64,000 nt of DNA, from NCBI RefSeq assembly GCF_020686965.1, contig NZ_JAJEPS010000004.1, positions 62,001 to 126,000 on the forward strand, given 5' to 3'. The notes under the pieces are model-generated. The model saw only the letters and a list, made by a program, of their open reading frames with translations. It was not told the origin of the DNA and searched no databases. This stretch comes from Hominiventricola filiformis (GTDB taxonomy: Bacteria; Bacillota; Clostridia; Lachnospirales; Lachnospiraceae). This document shows, one piece after another, positions 1 through 8,493 of the stretch. The position numbers and the translations under genes were made by a program. Position 1 is the first letter of the stretch, and each line of letters opens with the position of its first letter.

Positions 1-917
1 TTTTTATTCAGGAACTCTGCCGCTTCCTTCATCAGTTCTTTTTTTGCCTCAAATTTCTCCCTGTCATGATCACGGATAATATATTTCATCACGGTCTCTT
101 CCACATCACCGGAAATACTGTCAAGATGGAAGAATCCTTCGTAGCCATCCGTGCATGCAGGATTTTCATAAACCGGAAGCAGCGACTGAAATTCCATACC
201 AATCAGGATGGCATTTTTCATGGCACCTCTTGCAGAACCCGGATGAATGCTGATCCCATGAATCGTTACCTTCGCACCGGCCGCGTTAAAGTTCTCATAC
301 TCCAGCTCCCCCAGTGCTCCACCGTCTACGGTATAAGCCACATCCGCACCAAATCCTTTCACATCGAAAAAGTCCGCACCGCGTCCCACTTCTTCGTCCG
401 GAGTAAATGCCACACAGATCTTTCCATGGGAAATCTCAGGATGTGACTGCAGATACGCAACCATGCTCATGATCTCTGCCACTCCAGCTTTATCATCTGC
501 GCCAAGGAGTGTGGTACCGTCCGTTGTGATCAGATCCTGGCCTGTATAATTCAGAAGTTCCGGATATTCCTTCGGGTCAAGCGTCTCACCGCTCACTTCA
601 TTCAGCCGGATCACACCGCCGTCATAATTTTTTACAATCTGCGTGTGAATATTGGCACCTGATGCTGCCGGTGCTGTATCCATATGGGAGATAAATCCCA
701 TTGCCGGAACCTTTTTTTCTGTATTTGCCGGAAGACAGCCATATACATAACCATAATCATCCATGCGGACATCGGAAACACCCAGAGCTTCCAGTTCTTC
801 TTTCAGCATTCTTCCGAGATTTTTCTGTTTTTCCGTACTTAGAAATGCCTCCTGCTCATCCTCTGACTGTGTATCTACTGCAACATAACGCAGAAATCTT
901 TCTGTTACATCTGCCAT
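1..917 (-). CDS. pepT: Peptidase T (tripeptide aminopeptidase), 3' end cut by window
   Basis: Cytoplasmic zinc aminopeptidase (M20 family) that removes the N-terminal residue of tripeptides. The reading frame starts at ATG 917 (MADVTERFLRYVAVDTQSED) and stays open to base 1, about 305 codons of the roughly 408 usual for PepT, so the C-terminal quarter lies outside the window. Visible family features are the metal-binding GADDKAGVAEI segment, the TPDEEVGRGADFF segment with the catalytic Glu pair, the TVDGG segment, and MDTAPAASGANI near the N-terminus. It is the last gene of the minus-strand housekeeping run, 23 bases after the YcxB-like gene. Family assignment is firm. Confidence 0.96.
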   Translation of the reverse strand, partial: MADVTERFLRYVAVDTQSEDEQEAFLSTEKQKNLGRMLKEELEALGVSDVRMDDYGYVYGCLPANTEKKVPAMGFISHMDTAPAASGANIHTQIVKNYDGGVIRLNEVSGETLDPKEYPELLNYTGQDLITTDGTTLLGADDKAGVAEIMSMVAYLQSHPEISHGKICVAFTPDEEVGRGADFFDVKGFGADVAYTVDGGALGELEYENFNAAGAKVTIHGISIHPGSARGAMKNAILIGMEFQSLLPVYENPACTDGYEGFFHLDSISGDVEETVMKYIIRDHDREKFEAKKELMKEAAEFLNK

Positions 918-940
918 CTCTGTTATTCTCTCTTTCTTAC

Positions 941-2134
941 TTATTCTAATGTTATTTCTTCCGGATCAAGTCCTGTCTTCTTCCGGAATTCCTGTATCCA
1001 TGCCGCATCTCTCCAAAACAGAAGTTCTCCTCCATCCTGATCCGGACACCGGTACAGCTGCTTTTCCGTATAACCGTTCTCTTGCAGCACCTGACTCAGA
1101 AAAAGAAGCAGACTCTGATCCACCTTTCCTTCTGCATCCACCGGAGCGCGATAAGAATACGGCTGCCCGCCACACCAAAAAGTAATCCGAATCACGCCTG
1201 TTCCCTGACTGAAATTCGCTTCTGAACAGTCTTCCGAGACACTGATAAATGTATTTTCCTTCATAATGGAATTGATTCCATTCATAATATTCACATATTC
1301 TGTAGAAATATCCCAGCTCACATCTGGAAACCAGAATACCTGATCCGGATTTCCTATAAGCATCCGGGTATCAAGATCATATTTTGCCTGCCCCATATCC
1401 GACAGCAGTACATAAAACGGATGCCCTTCCACATAGCCTCTTGCACTTTCGCTGTCATCCATCCAGGAATGATAATAATCTGCCGCACCGTCCGGAATCT
1501 CAAATCCCAGCTCCCTGAGTATGGCAATCTGATCCTCTATAGTCAGATAATCCGGATACTGTTTCTGCAGATCTTCTGTATCTACTTTTGAAGTGGATTC
1601 CTGTGCATATTTTATTGTCCTGTTCGCCAGCAGCATCTCTCCAGCACCAAGTCCCAAAAGTCCCACAAAAACCAGAAAAAGCAGGAAAAGCTGAAGTAGA
1701 AACGGCATCGGTTTTCGAGCTTTTCCTTCCGTATACGGAGTACAGAATATTTCTTTCGATCGACACCAGTGCAGGAATGTCCCCCGGTCTTCCAGTGGAA
1801 ACACTCCTTTAGGAATTACAAACAGTCCGCTTTCTTCTTTTCCGTAGAACCAGAATGCATCCGGGAATTCCACAATGCCTCCGATTCCTTTCCAGAAAAA
1901 CCGGTATCCTGTTTCTCCCTGACGGACACAGATTTCCTCTTCTCCGAATATAAGACTCCATTGTCCCAGATGTTTTTTCAATTCCGGTGACGCCAGAATC
2001 TGCCGGAGATACCGTTCGTCCGGATGCAGACACCGCCTGCCCGACTTCCATGCTTTCCATTGATCTTTCATTGCAAGAAAATGTGCATAATCCTTTTCCT
2101 GCATTGCAAACGAAAATTCTAATCGGTCGTCCAT
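941..2134 (-). CDS. YcxB-like membrane protein of unknown function
   Basis: 397 residues. The first 140 residues resemble the YcxB-like domain (a strand pattern ending in an FWFYGKEESGLFVIPK-type segment). One hydrophobic segment lies at about residues 145–168, and the C-terminal 220 residues are soluble and unrecognised. It is probably a single-pass membrane protein with a large extracytoplasmic C-terminal part. The start ATG at 2134 has GGAAGGAA just upstream and overlaps the end of the DUF975 gene by 16 bases, so the two are co-translated. No catalytic motif was recognised; the function is unknown. Confidence 0.7.
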   Translation of the reverse strand: MDDRLEFSFAMQEKDYAHFLAMKDQWKAWKSGRRCLHPDERYLRQILASPELKKHLGQWSLIFGEEEICVRQGETGYRFFWKGIGGIVEFPDAFWFYGKEESGLFVIPKGVFPLEDRGTFLHWCRSKEIFCTPYTEGKARKPMPFLLQLFLLFLVFVGLLGLGAGEMLLANRTIKYAQESTSKVDTEDLQKQYPDYLTIEDQIAILRELGFEIPDGAADYYHSWMDDSESARGYVEGHPFYVLLSDMGQAKYDLDTRMLIGNPDQVFWFPDVSWDISTEYVNIMNGINSIMKENTFISVSEDCSEANFSQGTGVIRITFWCGGQPYSYRAPVDAEGKVDQSLLLFLSQVLQENGYTEKQLYRCPDQDGGELLFWRDAAWIQEFRKKTGLDPEEITLE

Positions 2135-2907
2135 ATTGTTCCTTCCGAAGATTCCGGTTCTACTTTCGGCTGACTGTATCGGTTCTCAGAAATCTCGCGG
2201 TAAAAAGCTGCTTTTGCGGCCTCCATATAAGGTCCTACCCAGAGAGAAGCGATTCCAAGCGTCAGAACACACAGAATCTGCCAGCCAAGAAAACTCAGTT
2301 CCATAAAGAACAGACGCAGTTTATTACCTTTCATCAGTCGTTTGGACTCACTGATGGCCTCCATAACCGAAAGATCCATATTTTCTGCCAGAATATACGG
2401 TGTCATGGCATAACGGTAGCTGGCGATGATTCCCGGGATCACAAATAAAAGTGACCACAGGAAGATCAACATTCCCTGAAAAAACTGCATGCAGAAACCT
2501 TCCCAGAGGCGGCGGATATGAGAAAACAAATCTCCGAACTGAGGGTCATTCTCATCTACCAGATTCAGATTAAACTGCGCATAACCAAGTGTCACTGCTC
2601 CTCCCAGCACCAGACTGATAAGGGTCCATGCAACCATCACAATAATAAGCCCCATCAGGAACGGCAGAATTGACTGAAACCAGTCACTGTGGATAATCTG
2701 ATTCACGCTTGTCTGTATGTTCGCATAGCTGACATCCGTCACCGCATCTGCATTGCTTCCTCCGCCGACAGTGCCAACGCCATTGCCATTATTGACGCTG
2801 ATGGAAGCACCAAGAAGAGACGCCACCAGACCGGTGATCACTGCCAGTCCCCAGCGGCCTCTCAGTGCATCTCTTGCAATTTCACGAAAATCTCTTGCTA
2901 ATAACAT
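2119..2907 (-). CDS. DUF975 family integral membrane protein
   Basis: 262 residues with the typical DUF975 opening (ARDFREIARDALRGRWGLAV) followed by about five hydrophobic segments. The central motif, where a polytopic region is followed by MTPYILAENMDLSVMEAI and SKRLMKGNKLRLF, is characteristic of the family in Clostridia. AGAGGAAAAATAC precedes the ATG. DUF975 proteins have no established biochemical role. The gene is translationally coupled to the downstream YcxB-like gene. Confidence 0.88.
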   Translation of the reverse strand: MLLARDFREIARDALRGRWGLAVITGLVASLLGASISVNNGNGVGTVGGGSNADAVTDVSYANIQTSVNQIIHSDWFQSILPFLMGLIIVMVAWTLISLVLGGAVTLGYAQFNLNLVDENDPQFGDLFSHIRRLWEGFCMQFFQGMLIFLWSLLFVIPGIIASYRYAMTPYILAENMDLSVMEAISESKRLMKGNKLRLFFMELSFLGWQILCVLTLGIASLWVGPYMEAAKAAFYREISENRYSQPKVEPESSEGTIWTTD

Positions 2908-2934
2908 GTATTTTTCCTCTTTCTTTTGTTTTCC

Positions 2935-3399
2935 TTATCTTCTGACGGTCTCATAGAAAGAGCAGCATTTATCCGCAATGCAGACAATCGCCGCTTCTCT
3001 TGTTTCCGGCACATGCCTTAATGTCAGCGGCCACATATGGCTCTCGATAATCTGCCGCTCTCTTTTTCCGATGTGAAAAATCCGGTGCGCATTTCCTGCT
3101 GCCCGGAACGGATGTGAAAAACCGTGCCATTTATGCCAGTCGCTTTTCTCATGCCAGTCATAAAGATAAAAATCATGTAGCAGAGCTCCGGTCAGAAGCG
3201 CGCGTTCATCTGCATTCAGATGAAATTGTTTATTCAGCCAGTAACTGAGCTTTACTACATTTACCGAGTGTGCATATGTCGATGTTCTGCCATGCTGCAC
3301 AAAGCGGTGCATGGACTGCACTTCCTCCCGGTCAAGATACCTTTTCAATATCTGCTGAATTCTTGCCTTATCCTGTTTTGTCAGCCGAATCAGTCTCAT
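2935..3399 (-). CDS. HD-domain phosphohydrolase-like protein
   Basis: About 154 residues from the ATG at 3399, which is preceded by AGGAGGTCTGGTAAA. A longer frame opens at 3453 but has no ribosome binding site. The HD-superfamily metal residues are visible: an early His in TYAHSVNVV, the HD pair in LLTGALLHDFYLYDWHE, further His in SDWHKWHGFSHP, and a C-terminal Asp in CIADKCCSFYE. The family hydrolyses phosphate esters or nucleotides; the substrate cannot be told from sequence. It lies between rlmH and the DUF975 gene on the same strand. Confidence 0.85.
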   Translation of the reverse strand: MRLIRLTKQDKARIQQILKRYLDREEVQSMHRFVQHGRTSTYAHSVNVVKLSYWLNKQFHLNADERALLTGALLHDFYLYDWHEKSDWHKWHGFSHPFRAAGNAHRIFHIGKRERQIIESHMWPLTLRHVPETREAAIVCIADKCCSFYETVRR

Positions 3400-3463
3400 T
3401 TTACCAGACCTCCTCATTTCTCCTATTGTAGCATTCCATTTCTGTTTAGGCAATGAAATCTCT

Positions 3464-3943
3464 CTATTTATGATAAGGTTCGTGATTTCGGATGCGGAAA
3501 CTCCGATAAATCTGTTCCAGCAGAATCACACGCATCAACTGATGGGGAAATGTCATTTTTGAAAAGCTGAGCTTATAGTCTGCCCGTTTCAGAACCATCG
3601 GGGCCAGTCCGAGAGACCCGCCGATCACAAATGCCACATGACTGATTCCATTTACATTCCACTGTTCCATCCGCGACGCCAGTTCTTCAGAATCCAACAT
3701 TTTACCATCAATAGCCAGCGCCACCACATATGCATTATCCGGAAGCTTCTGGAGAATGCGTTCCCCTTCCTTTTCCTTGATCTGAAGTTCCAGCGCTTCA
3801 CCGGCTCCGTCCGGCGTCTTCTCATCCGCCACTTCCGTGACAGTCAGACTGCAGTACCTGCCAAGCCGCTTCGCATATTCTTCAATCGCACCTGTGAAAT
3901 ACTTTTCTTTGATCTTTCCCACGCAGACAATGGTGATTTTCAT
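3464..3943 (-). CDS. rlmH: 23S rRNA pseudouridine-1915 N3-methyltransferase RlmH
   Basis: 159 residues, the normal length for RlmH, a SPOUT-class methyltransferase that methylates pseudouridine 1915 in helix 69 of 23S rRNA on the assembled ribosome. The start MKITIVCVGKIKEKYF, the SAM-binding knot segment FVIGGSLGL, and the C-terminal HQLMRVILLEQIYR...HEPYHK are all diagnostic. AGAGGAGGGAAGC precedes the ATG. It follows coaD after a short hairpin. Confidence 0.97.
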   Translation of the reverse strand: MKITIVCVGKIKEKYFTGAIEEYAKRLGRYCSLTVTEVADEKTPDGAGEALELQIKEKEGERILQKLPDNAYVVALAIDGKMLDSEELASRMEQWNVNGISHVAFVIGGSLGLAPMVLKRADYKLSFSKMTFPHQLMRVILLEQIYRSFRIRNHEPYHK

Positions 3944-3966
3944 GCTTCCCTCCTCTATAACAGAAA

Positions 3967-3987
3967 TACCGGCGGATTGCGCCGGTA
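3967..3987 (-). terminator. Hairpin between coaD and rlmH, weak terminator
   Basis: An 8-bp perfect stem (TACCGGCG / CGCCGGTA) with a 5-base loop sits 7 bases after the coaD stop codon. On the minus strand it is followed by only three T, so it may attenuate rather than stop transcription into rlmH. Confidence 0.45.
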
Positions 3988-3993
3988 GTCTTT

Positions 3994-4485
3994 TTATTTG
4001 TTCTTTGCAGCTTTCATTTTCTCACGTACTTTTTCCACTACCGGTTCCGGAACAAATTCATGGATATCGCCGTCGAAATAAGCTACTTCCTTCACCGTTG
4101 TGGAACTTAAATATGCATATTCCAGACTGGTTGCCAGAAACATAGTATCTACATGAGGATTCATCTTCCGATTTGTCTGTGCCATCTGAAGCTCATAATC
4201 AAAATCTGAAATTGCACGCAGACCGCGGACTACCAATGTAGAATCCGTATGTCTTGCAAAATCCACCAGCAAACCGGAGAAGGACATGATCTTCACATTC
4301 GGAATATCTGCCGTCACTTCTCTAAGCATTTCCACTCGCTCATCAATGCTGAACAGCGGTGTTTTTCCTCCGTTATTCAACACGCCCACGATCAATTCAT
4401 TGACCGTTTTTGATGCTCTTCTGATAATATCAAGATGTCCTAAAGTAACCGGGTCAAAACTTCCCGGATAAATCGCTCGTATCAT
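3994..4485 (-). CDS. coaD: Phosphopantetheine adenylyltransferase
   Basis: 163 residues, full length. CoaD transfers AMP from ATP to 4'-phosphopantetheine in the fourth step of coenzyme A synthesis. The nucleotidyltransferase signature is present at the N-terminus (YPGSFDPVTLGHLDII with the T/HxGH pair), with the RGLRAISDFDYELQMA segment and the C-terminal SSTTVKEVA. AAAGGATTAAACAAT precedes the ATG. It lies 5 bases after rsmD, a pairing common in Firmicutes. Confidence 0.98.
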   Translation of the reverse strand: MIRAIYPGSFDPVTLGHLDIIRRASKTVNELIVGVLNNGGKTPLFSIDERVEMLREVTADIPNVKIMSFSGLLVDFARHTDSTLVVRGLRAISDFDYELQMAQTNRKMNPHVDTMFLATSLEYAYLSSTTVKEVAYFDGDIHEFVPEPVVEKVREKMKAAKNK

Positions 4486-4490
4486 ATTGT

Positions 4491-5045
4491 TTAATCCTTT
4501 TTCTGCATGAACACATGCTGATTTGTCTTATATTTTTTTTCTTTATATATGTGATATCCAAGACCTTCCAGATAGGAAAAATCCGTATCCAGAGATGCCT
4601 CGACCACGATTACCGTATATTCATCTGCCAGCGTGCTGTGAACAAGATATTCCAGCACCTGCTCTTCCAACCCCTGATCATAAGGCGGATCCATGAAGAT
4701 CACATCGAAGGGCTTCTGTCCTTCCATCCGGTGAAGAGCCGTCAGCACATCACATTTCTGGATTTCCGCCCGCTCCATGGTCTTTGTAAAAATCAGATTT
4801 TCTTTGATACACTCTGCTGCTTTGGCATTCTGCTCTACCAGTACCGCATGAGCTGCACCTCTGCTCAAGGCTTCAATCGCAATGGCTCCGCTTCCGCTGA
4901 ACAGATCCAGGAAGCGGCAGTCCGGAATATCCGTCTGCAGTACATTGAATAATGTCTCCTTGGTCTTATCTGTAGTCGGTCTGGTATCCATCCCCTTTAT
5001 GGTTTTTAACGGCATACTGCGCGCTGTACCTGCTATTACTCTCAT
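4491..5045 (-). CDS. rsmD: 16S rRNA (guanine-966 N2)-methyltransferase RsmD
   Basis: 184 residues. It is a class I SAM methyltransferase that modifies G966 of 16S rRNA. The SAM-binding motif FLDLFSGSGAIAIEAL lies at residues 45–60 and the catalytic DPPY at 119–122. The N-terminal MRVIAGTARSMPL and TRPTTDKTKETLFN segments are typical. Its ATGA start overlaps the proA stop, so it is co-translated with proA and continues into coaD. Confidence 0.97.
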   Translation of the reverse strand: MRVIAGTARSMPLKTIKGMDTRPTTDKTKETLFNVLQTDIPDCRFLDLFSGSGAIAIEALSRGAAHAVLVEQNAKAAECIKENLIFTKTMERAEIQKCDVLTALHRMEGQKPFDVIFMDPPYDQGLEEQVLEYLVHSTLADEYTVIVVEASLDTDFSYLEGLGYHIYKEKKYKTNQHVFMQKKD

Positions 5046-6286
5046 CGAATCTGTCCATTTCCATATATAATATATTTTCCGGATGTCAGTGCATCCAGTC
5101 CCATTGGGCCTCTGGCATGCAGTTTCTGGGTACTGATACCGATCTCTGCACCGAATCCAAACTCAAATCCATCCGTAAAACGGGTGGAAGCATTCACATA
5201 AACTGCCGCTGCGTCAATCTCATTTAGGAATTTCTGCGCATTGGCGTAATCCTTCGTCACAATTGCCTCGGAATGACCCGTATTATAGCGGTTAATATGG
5301 GCAATTGCCTCATCAATATTTTTTACAGTCTTTACTGAAAGAATGTAGTCCAGATATTCCCGTCCCCAGTCTTCCTCTGTCGCCGGAACCAGACCTTCTG
5401 CTGCGCTGCATGCTTTTTCATCTCCGCGCATCTCCACCTGCTTTTCATCCAGCCGTTTTTTCAGTTGCGGCAAAAATGCATCCACAATCTTCTCATGGAG
5501 CACCAGAGATTCACAGGCATTGCATACGCCGATTCTCTGGGTTTTGGCATTGAAAATAATATCAATGGCCATATCAAAATCCGCGCTCTCATCCACGAAA
5601 ATATGACAGTTGCCAGTGCCGGTCTCGATGACCGGAATACGGCTGTTCTCCACTACGTTACGGATGAGTCCTGCACCGCCGCGGGGAATCAGCACATCCA
5701 CATACTGGTTCATTTTCATGAACTCCTGTACGGTCTCACGACGGGTATCTTCAATCAGCTGTACCGCATCTTCCGGGATTTTCACATCCGTCAGCGCTGC
5801 GCGGATCACCTTCGTGATCGCACTGTTAGAGAAAAATGCGTCACTTCCGCCGCGGAGAATCACCACATTTCCTGCCTTAAAGCAGAGAGCAAAGGCATCT
5901 GCCGTTACGTTTGGTCTGGATTCATAGATCATACCGATGACGCCCAATGGTACTTTCTTCCAGCCAATCATCAGGCCGTTGGGACGCTGTTTCATGGAAG
6001 TAACTTCCCCTACCGGGTCCGGCAGCGCTGCCACCTGACGAATTCCTTCTGCCATACCTTCGATCCGGTTGTCATCCAGCATCAGGCGGTCAATCATCCC
6101 CTGGGCCATCCCATTTGCAGTGGCTTTCTCCACGTCTTTTACATTTTCTGCCAGAACAAAAGCTTTCTCTTCCAATAGTTTTTCTGCCACATGAAGCAAT
6201 GCTTCATTTTTCTGGTTGGTACCCATAATCCGGAGTACCGGTTCTGCGGCTTTTGCACTTTTTCCAATCTCTTCCAGGGTCTTCAT
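5042..6286 (-). CDS. proA: Gamma-glutamyl phosphate reductase
   Basis: 414 residues, full length. ProA reduces gamma-glutamyl phosphate with NADPH to glutamate 5-semialdehyde, the second step of proline synthesis. The catalytic Cys is Cys255 in RIGVCNACESLVLHE. YESRPNVTADAFALC and the C-terminal ASTRFTDGFEFGFGAEIGIS are diagnostic. GGAGGGAAAATAG precedes the ATG, which abuts the stop of the upstream gene. It belongs to a run with proB, although three other reading frames intervene or follow. Confidence 0.98.
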   Translation of the reverse strand: MKTLEEIGKSAKAAEPVLRIMGTNQKNEALLHVAEKLLEEKAFVLAENVKDVEKATANGMAQGMIDRLMLDDNRIEGMAEGIRQVAALPDPVGEVTSMKQRPNGLMIGWKKVPLGVIGMIYESRPNVTADAFALCFKAGNVVILRGGSDAFFSNSAITKVIRAALTDVKIPEDAVQLIEDTRRETVQEFMKMNQYVDVLIPRGGAGLIRNVVENSRIPVIETGTGNCHIFVDESADFDMAIDIIFNAKTQRIGVCNACESLVLHEKIVDAFLPQLKKRLDEKQVEMRGDEKACSAAEGLVPATEEDWGREYLDYILSVKTVKNIDEAIAHINRYNTGHSEAIVTKDYANAQKFLNEIDAAAVYVNASTRFTDGFEFGFGAEIGISTQKLHARGPMGLDALTSGKYIIYGNGQIR

Positions 6287-6859
6287 CTATTTTCCCTCCG
6301 GTCTTATCATCCGTGTTTCTGTCACAATCATCTGCGGCAGAATATCATGTGCTTCAAAAGGCACCTCTGGGAATACCTGAAATTCAAATGCCAGTGCAAT
6401 ATGTACCAGTCCCGGATGCTTTTCCAGATAGCGGTCATAGTAACCACCGCCATAGCCAACCCGATGGCAGTGTTCGTCAAATGCCACACCTGGCATCAGC
6501 ATGAGGCCTTCTTCCTCTTTGCAGAGAGGACAGCTCTTCTTCGGTTCCATAATACCAAAGCTTCCCGACTCCAGATCATCCATTCCTTCTATATAGTAGT
6601 AATGCATGATTCCGTCTCCATCCACGCGGGGAGCTGCCACTTTCTTTGCATCTTTCCATGCCTGCTCCATCAGAAGACGGGTCTCCACTTCCCGTTTGGC
6701 ATCCACATAAGCCAGCAGGAGTGCTGTATTTTTATAGACTTCCAGTTCCACGAAAGTCTTCTTAATCTTCAGACTGTTTTCATGAAGCGTTTCCGGCAAA
6801 GCCTCTGCACGGCGGCGTTTTACTTCCTGTCTAATTTCCTTTTTTTGATCCGTTGTCAT
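6287..6859 (-). CDS. 5-formyltetrahydrofolate cyclo-ligase
   Basis: About 190 residues. It converts 5-formyl-THF to 5,10-methenyl-THF with ATP. Motifs are the basic N-terminal segment with KKEIRQEVKRRR, the folate/ATP site near MPGVAFDEHCHRVGYGGGYYDRYL, and the C-terminal VTETRMIRP. The start is either ATG 6859 or the in-frame GTG 6868 three codons upstream; both overlap the DUF896 gene end. The gene sits between DUF896 and proA and is translationally coupled to both. Confidence 0.93.
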   Translation of the reverse strand: MTTDQKKEIRQEVKRRRAEALPETLHENSLKIKKTFVELEVYKNTALLLAYVDAKREVETRLLMEQAWKDAKKVAAPRVDGDGIMHYYYIEGMDDLESGSFGIMEPKKSCPLCKEEEGLMLMPGVAFDEHCHRVGYGGGYYDRYLEKHPGLVHIALAFEFQVFPEVPFEAHDILPQMIVTETRMIRPEGK

Positions 6860-7061
6860 ATTTTTCACCCAGATTTACAATACGGCCATCATGTTCCAGA
6901 ATATCAATATTATTCAGCTGGCTCTTCAGGTTCTTTCTGACCGCAGCAAGAAATTCCTGCCGGAGCAGCTGCTGTTCTTTCTTCTCTGTCTCTGTAAGAC
7001 CTTCTGCTTTTGATTTTCTTGCCAGTTCATTGATTCTCTGAATCTTGCTGTCATCTATCAT
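6831..7061 (-). CDS. DUF896 (YnzC-like) small protein
   Basis: 76 residues. It matches the short helical DUF896/YnzC family (IQRINELARKSKAEGLTETE followed by QQLLRQEFLAAVRKN), known in Firmicutes, whose Bacillus members belong to the SOS-related yneA operon. The role here is unknown. It starts 17 bases after proB and overlaps the downstream cyclo-ligase gene. Confidence 0.92.
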   Translation of the reverse strand: MIDDSKIQRINELARKSKAEGLTETEKKEQQLLRQEFLAAVRKNLKSQLNNIDILEHDGRIVNLGEKYDNGSKKGN

Positions 7062-7078
7062 ATGTTTTTCGTTCCTCC

Positions 7079-7933
7079 TTATACCGACGGCTCATCCAGA
7101 TAGTCGATAAGATAAAAATCTTCCGTCCGATTTTCTTTGAACAGGGTACCAATCTGTTCACCATCTACAATCTGATGAATCACTCCCATATCTGCCCCGT
7201 TGGCAATGACCATATCCGCACCCGCAGAAGTAGCAAGCTTTGCCGCCTTCAGTTTTGTGGACATGCCGCCAGTGCCCACGTCGCTGGCAGAACCTTTTCC
7301 CATCTGCTCAAAATGATGATCCACATGCTCTACATAATCGATAAACTCCGCATCCGGATTCTTGTTGGGGTCATCCGTAAACAGTCCGTCGATATCGGAC
7401 AGAAGGATCAGAAGATCCGCCTGTACCAGCGCTGTGACAATCGCGGAAAGCGTGTCATTATCACCAAACTGAATCTCATAGGTGGAAATAGTGTCATTCT
7501 CATTGACAATCGGAATTGCACCCATACTCAGCAGCGTCTCAAATGTATTGCGGGCGTTGATCCGGTTTTCTCCGTTGATCAGCGTGTTCTTCGTCATCAG
7601 AACCTGAGATGCAATCTGATTATATTCCATGAAAAGTTTCTGATAGATCATCATCAACCGCGCCTGTCCAATGGATGCACATGCCTGCTTGGTAGCAAGC
7701 TTTGTGGGTCGTTCTTTCATGCCGATGGTTTTGCGGCCAACTGCAATCGCTCCGGAACTTACCAGAATCACTTCTTTTCCCCGATTATGAAGATCCGTCA
7801 GCTCGCGGACCAGCTTTTCCAGCTTGATAAGATCCACATGCCCGGTCTCCGGATGAGTCAGGGATGAACTTCCTACTTTCACAACAATTCGTTTCTTATC
7901 TTTTAACTGTTCTCTTAATGTCATACTGTCCAT
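7079..7933 (-). CDS. proB: Glutamate 5-kinase, short form without PUA domain
   Basis: 284 residues. ProB phosphorylates glutamate to gamma-glutamyl phosphate, the first step of proline synthesis. The amino-acid kinase fold is complete: KRIVVKVGSSSLTH near the N-terminus, LVSSGAIAVGRKTIG, NENDTISTYEIQFGDND, LLSDIDGLFTDDP and GTGGMSTKLKAAKLA. The C-terminal PUA domain present in roughly 370-residue enzymes such as that of E. coli is absent. Two in-frame ATG codons (7933 and 7924) could serve as start. A candidate promoter lies upstream at 7988–8016. Confidence 0.96.
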   Translation of the reverse strand: MDSMTLREQLKDKKRIVVKVGSSSLTHPETGHVDLIKLEKLVRELTDLHNRGKEVILVSSGAIAVGRKTIGMKERPTKLATKQACASIGQARLMMIYQKLFMEYNQIASQVLMTKNTLINGENRINARNTFETLLSMGAIPIVNENDTISTYEIQFGDNDTLSAIVTALVQADLLILLSDIDGLFTDDPNKNPDAEFIDYVEHVDHHFEQMGKGSASDVGTGGMSTKLKAAKLATSAGADMVIANGADMGVIHQIVDGEQIGTLFKENRTEDFYLIDYLDEPSV

Positions 7934-7987
7934 GGTCTGTTCTCTCTTTAATGTAAGTAATTCTCATGCCTGCGCATGCTTATCATT

Positions 7988-8016
7988 AATTTACAACATC
8001 TTCCCTCTGATGGCAA
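7988..8016 (-). promoter_or_regulatory. Candidate sigma-A promoter for the proB run
   Basis: On the minus strand TTGCCA (8011–8016) and TAAATT (7988–7993) are separated by 17 bases, about 55 bases before the proB start. The -10 matches consensus at 4 of 6 positions. A small CATGC/GCATG hairpin lies in the leader without a T-run. Confidence 0.4.
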
Positions 8017-8018
8017 TC

Positions 8019-8435
8019 CTAACTTGTATAATTTTCAAGAAAATTGTACAATTCTTCCTCATTCCGCAGGTACTTTCCCTGCCGGATTTCCTCTTTTGTT
8101 TCCTCCGGGAGCACATCAAGAATCACATCCGTGTATTCATAAAGGGTATCCTCCGGAAGCGTATAGACTGTCACATAATTATGATAGTTTCGCAGCACAA
8201 ATTCATAGTTTTCATTTTCCCTGGAAACTGTTCCTTCCGCTCCCTCTTCAGGCACCGGATCAGCGGCCGGAAACTGTTCTTCTCCGGCCCCGCCTTCTGT
8301 CTGTTCTACAAACTCTGTTCCCTTCCTGTCTTCCGGAGAAATGCCGGAATCTGAGTTCGCCAAAAACACGAGCATCACTGCCAGCAGAATGGCCACAACT
8401 GCCGCCAGCGTCACGAGCATTGTTCTTCTGGACAT
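8019..8435 (-). CDS. Small membrane-anchored protein, unknown
   Basis: 138 residues from the ATG at 8435; GGAGG lies 8 bases upstream, and a longer frame from 8456 lacks a binding site. It has an N-terminal hydrophobic anchor (residues 5–27), an acidic low-complexity linker rich in Glu and Pro, and a folded C-terminal domain of about 60 residues (from NYEFVLRNYHNYVTVY to the end). That domain is loosely reminiscent of the BofC C-terminal domain, a weak and unproven similarity. It is probably extracytoplasmic. Its Shine–Dalgarno is buried in a 16-bp hairpin, described separately. Confidence 0.7.
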   Translation of the reverse strand: MSRRTMLVTLAAVVAILLAVMLVFLANSDSGISPEDRKGTEFVEQTEGGAGEEQFPAADPVPEEGAEGTVSRENENYEFVLRNYHNYVTVYTLPEDTLYEYTDVILDVLPEETKEEIRQGKYLRNEEELYNFLENYTS

Positions 8436-8483
8436 AAAAAAACCTCCTTTTTCCATCTAGTATGAACTGGAAAAAAGAGGTTT
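8436..8483 (-). terminator. Intrinsic terminator of the flippase gene that also covers the next gene's SD
   Basis: The arms 8440–8455 and 8468–8483 pair over 16 bp with a single G·U and a 12-base loop, followed on the minus strand by a run of seven T (8442–8436). It lies just after the flippase stop codon. The GGAGG used by the 138-residue downstream gene is in the 3' arm, so the same hairpin would end transcription and hide the binding site. Confidence 0.8.
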
Positions 8484-8493
8484 ATGCATTCAT

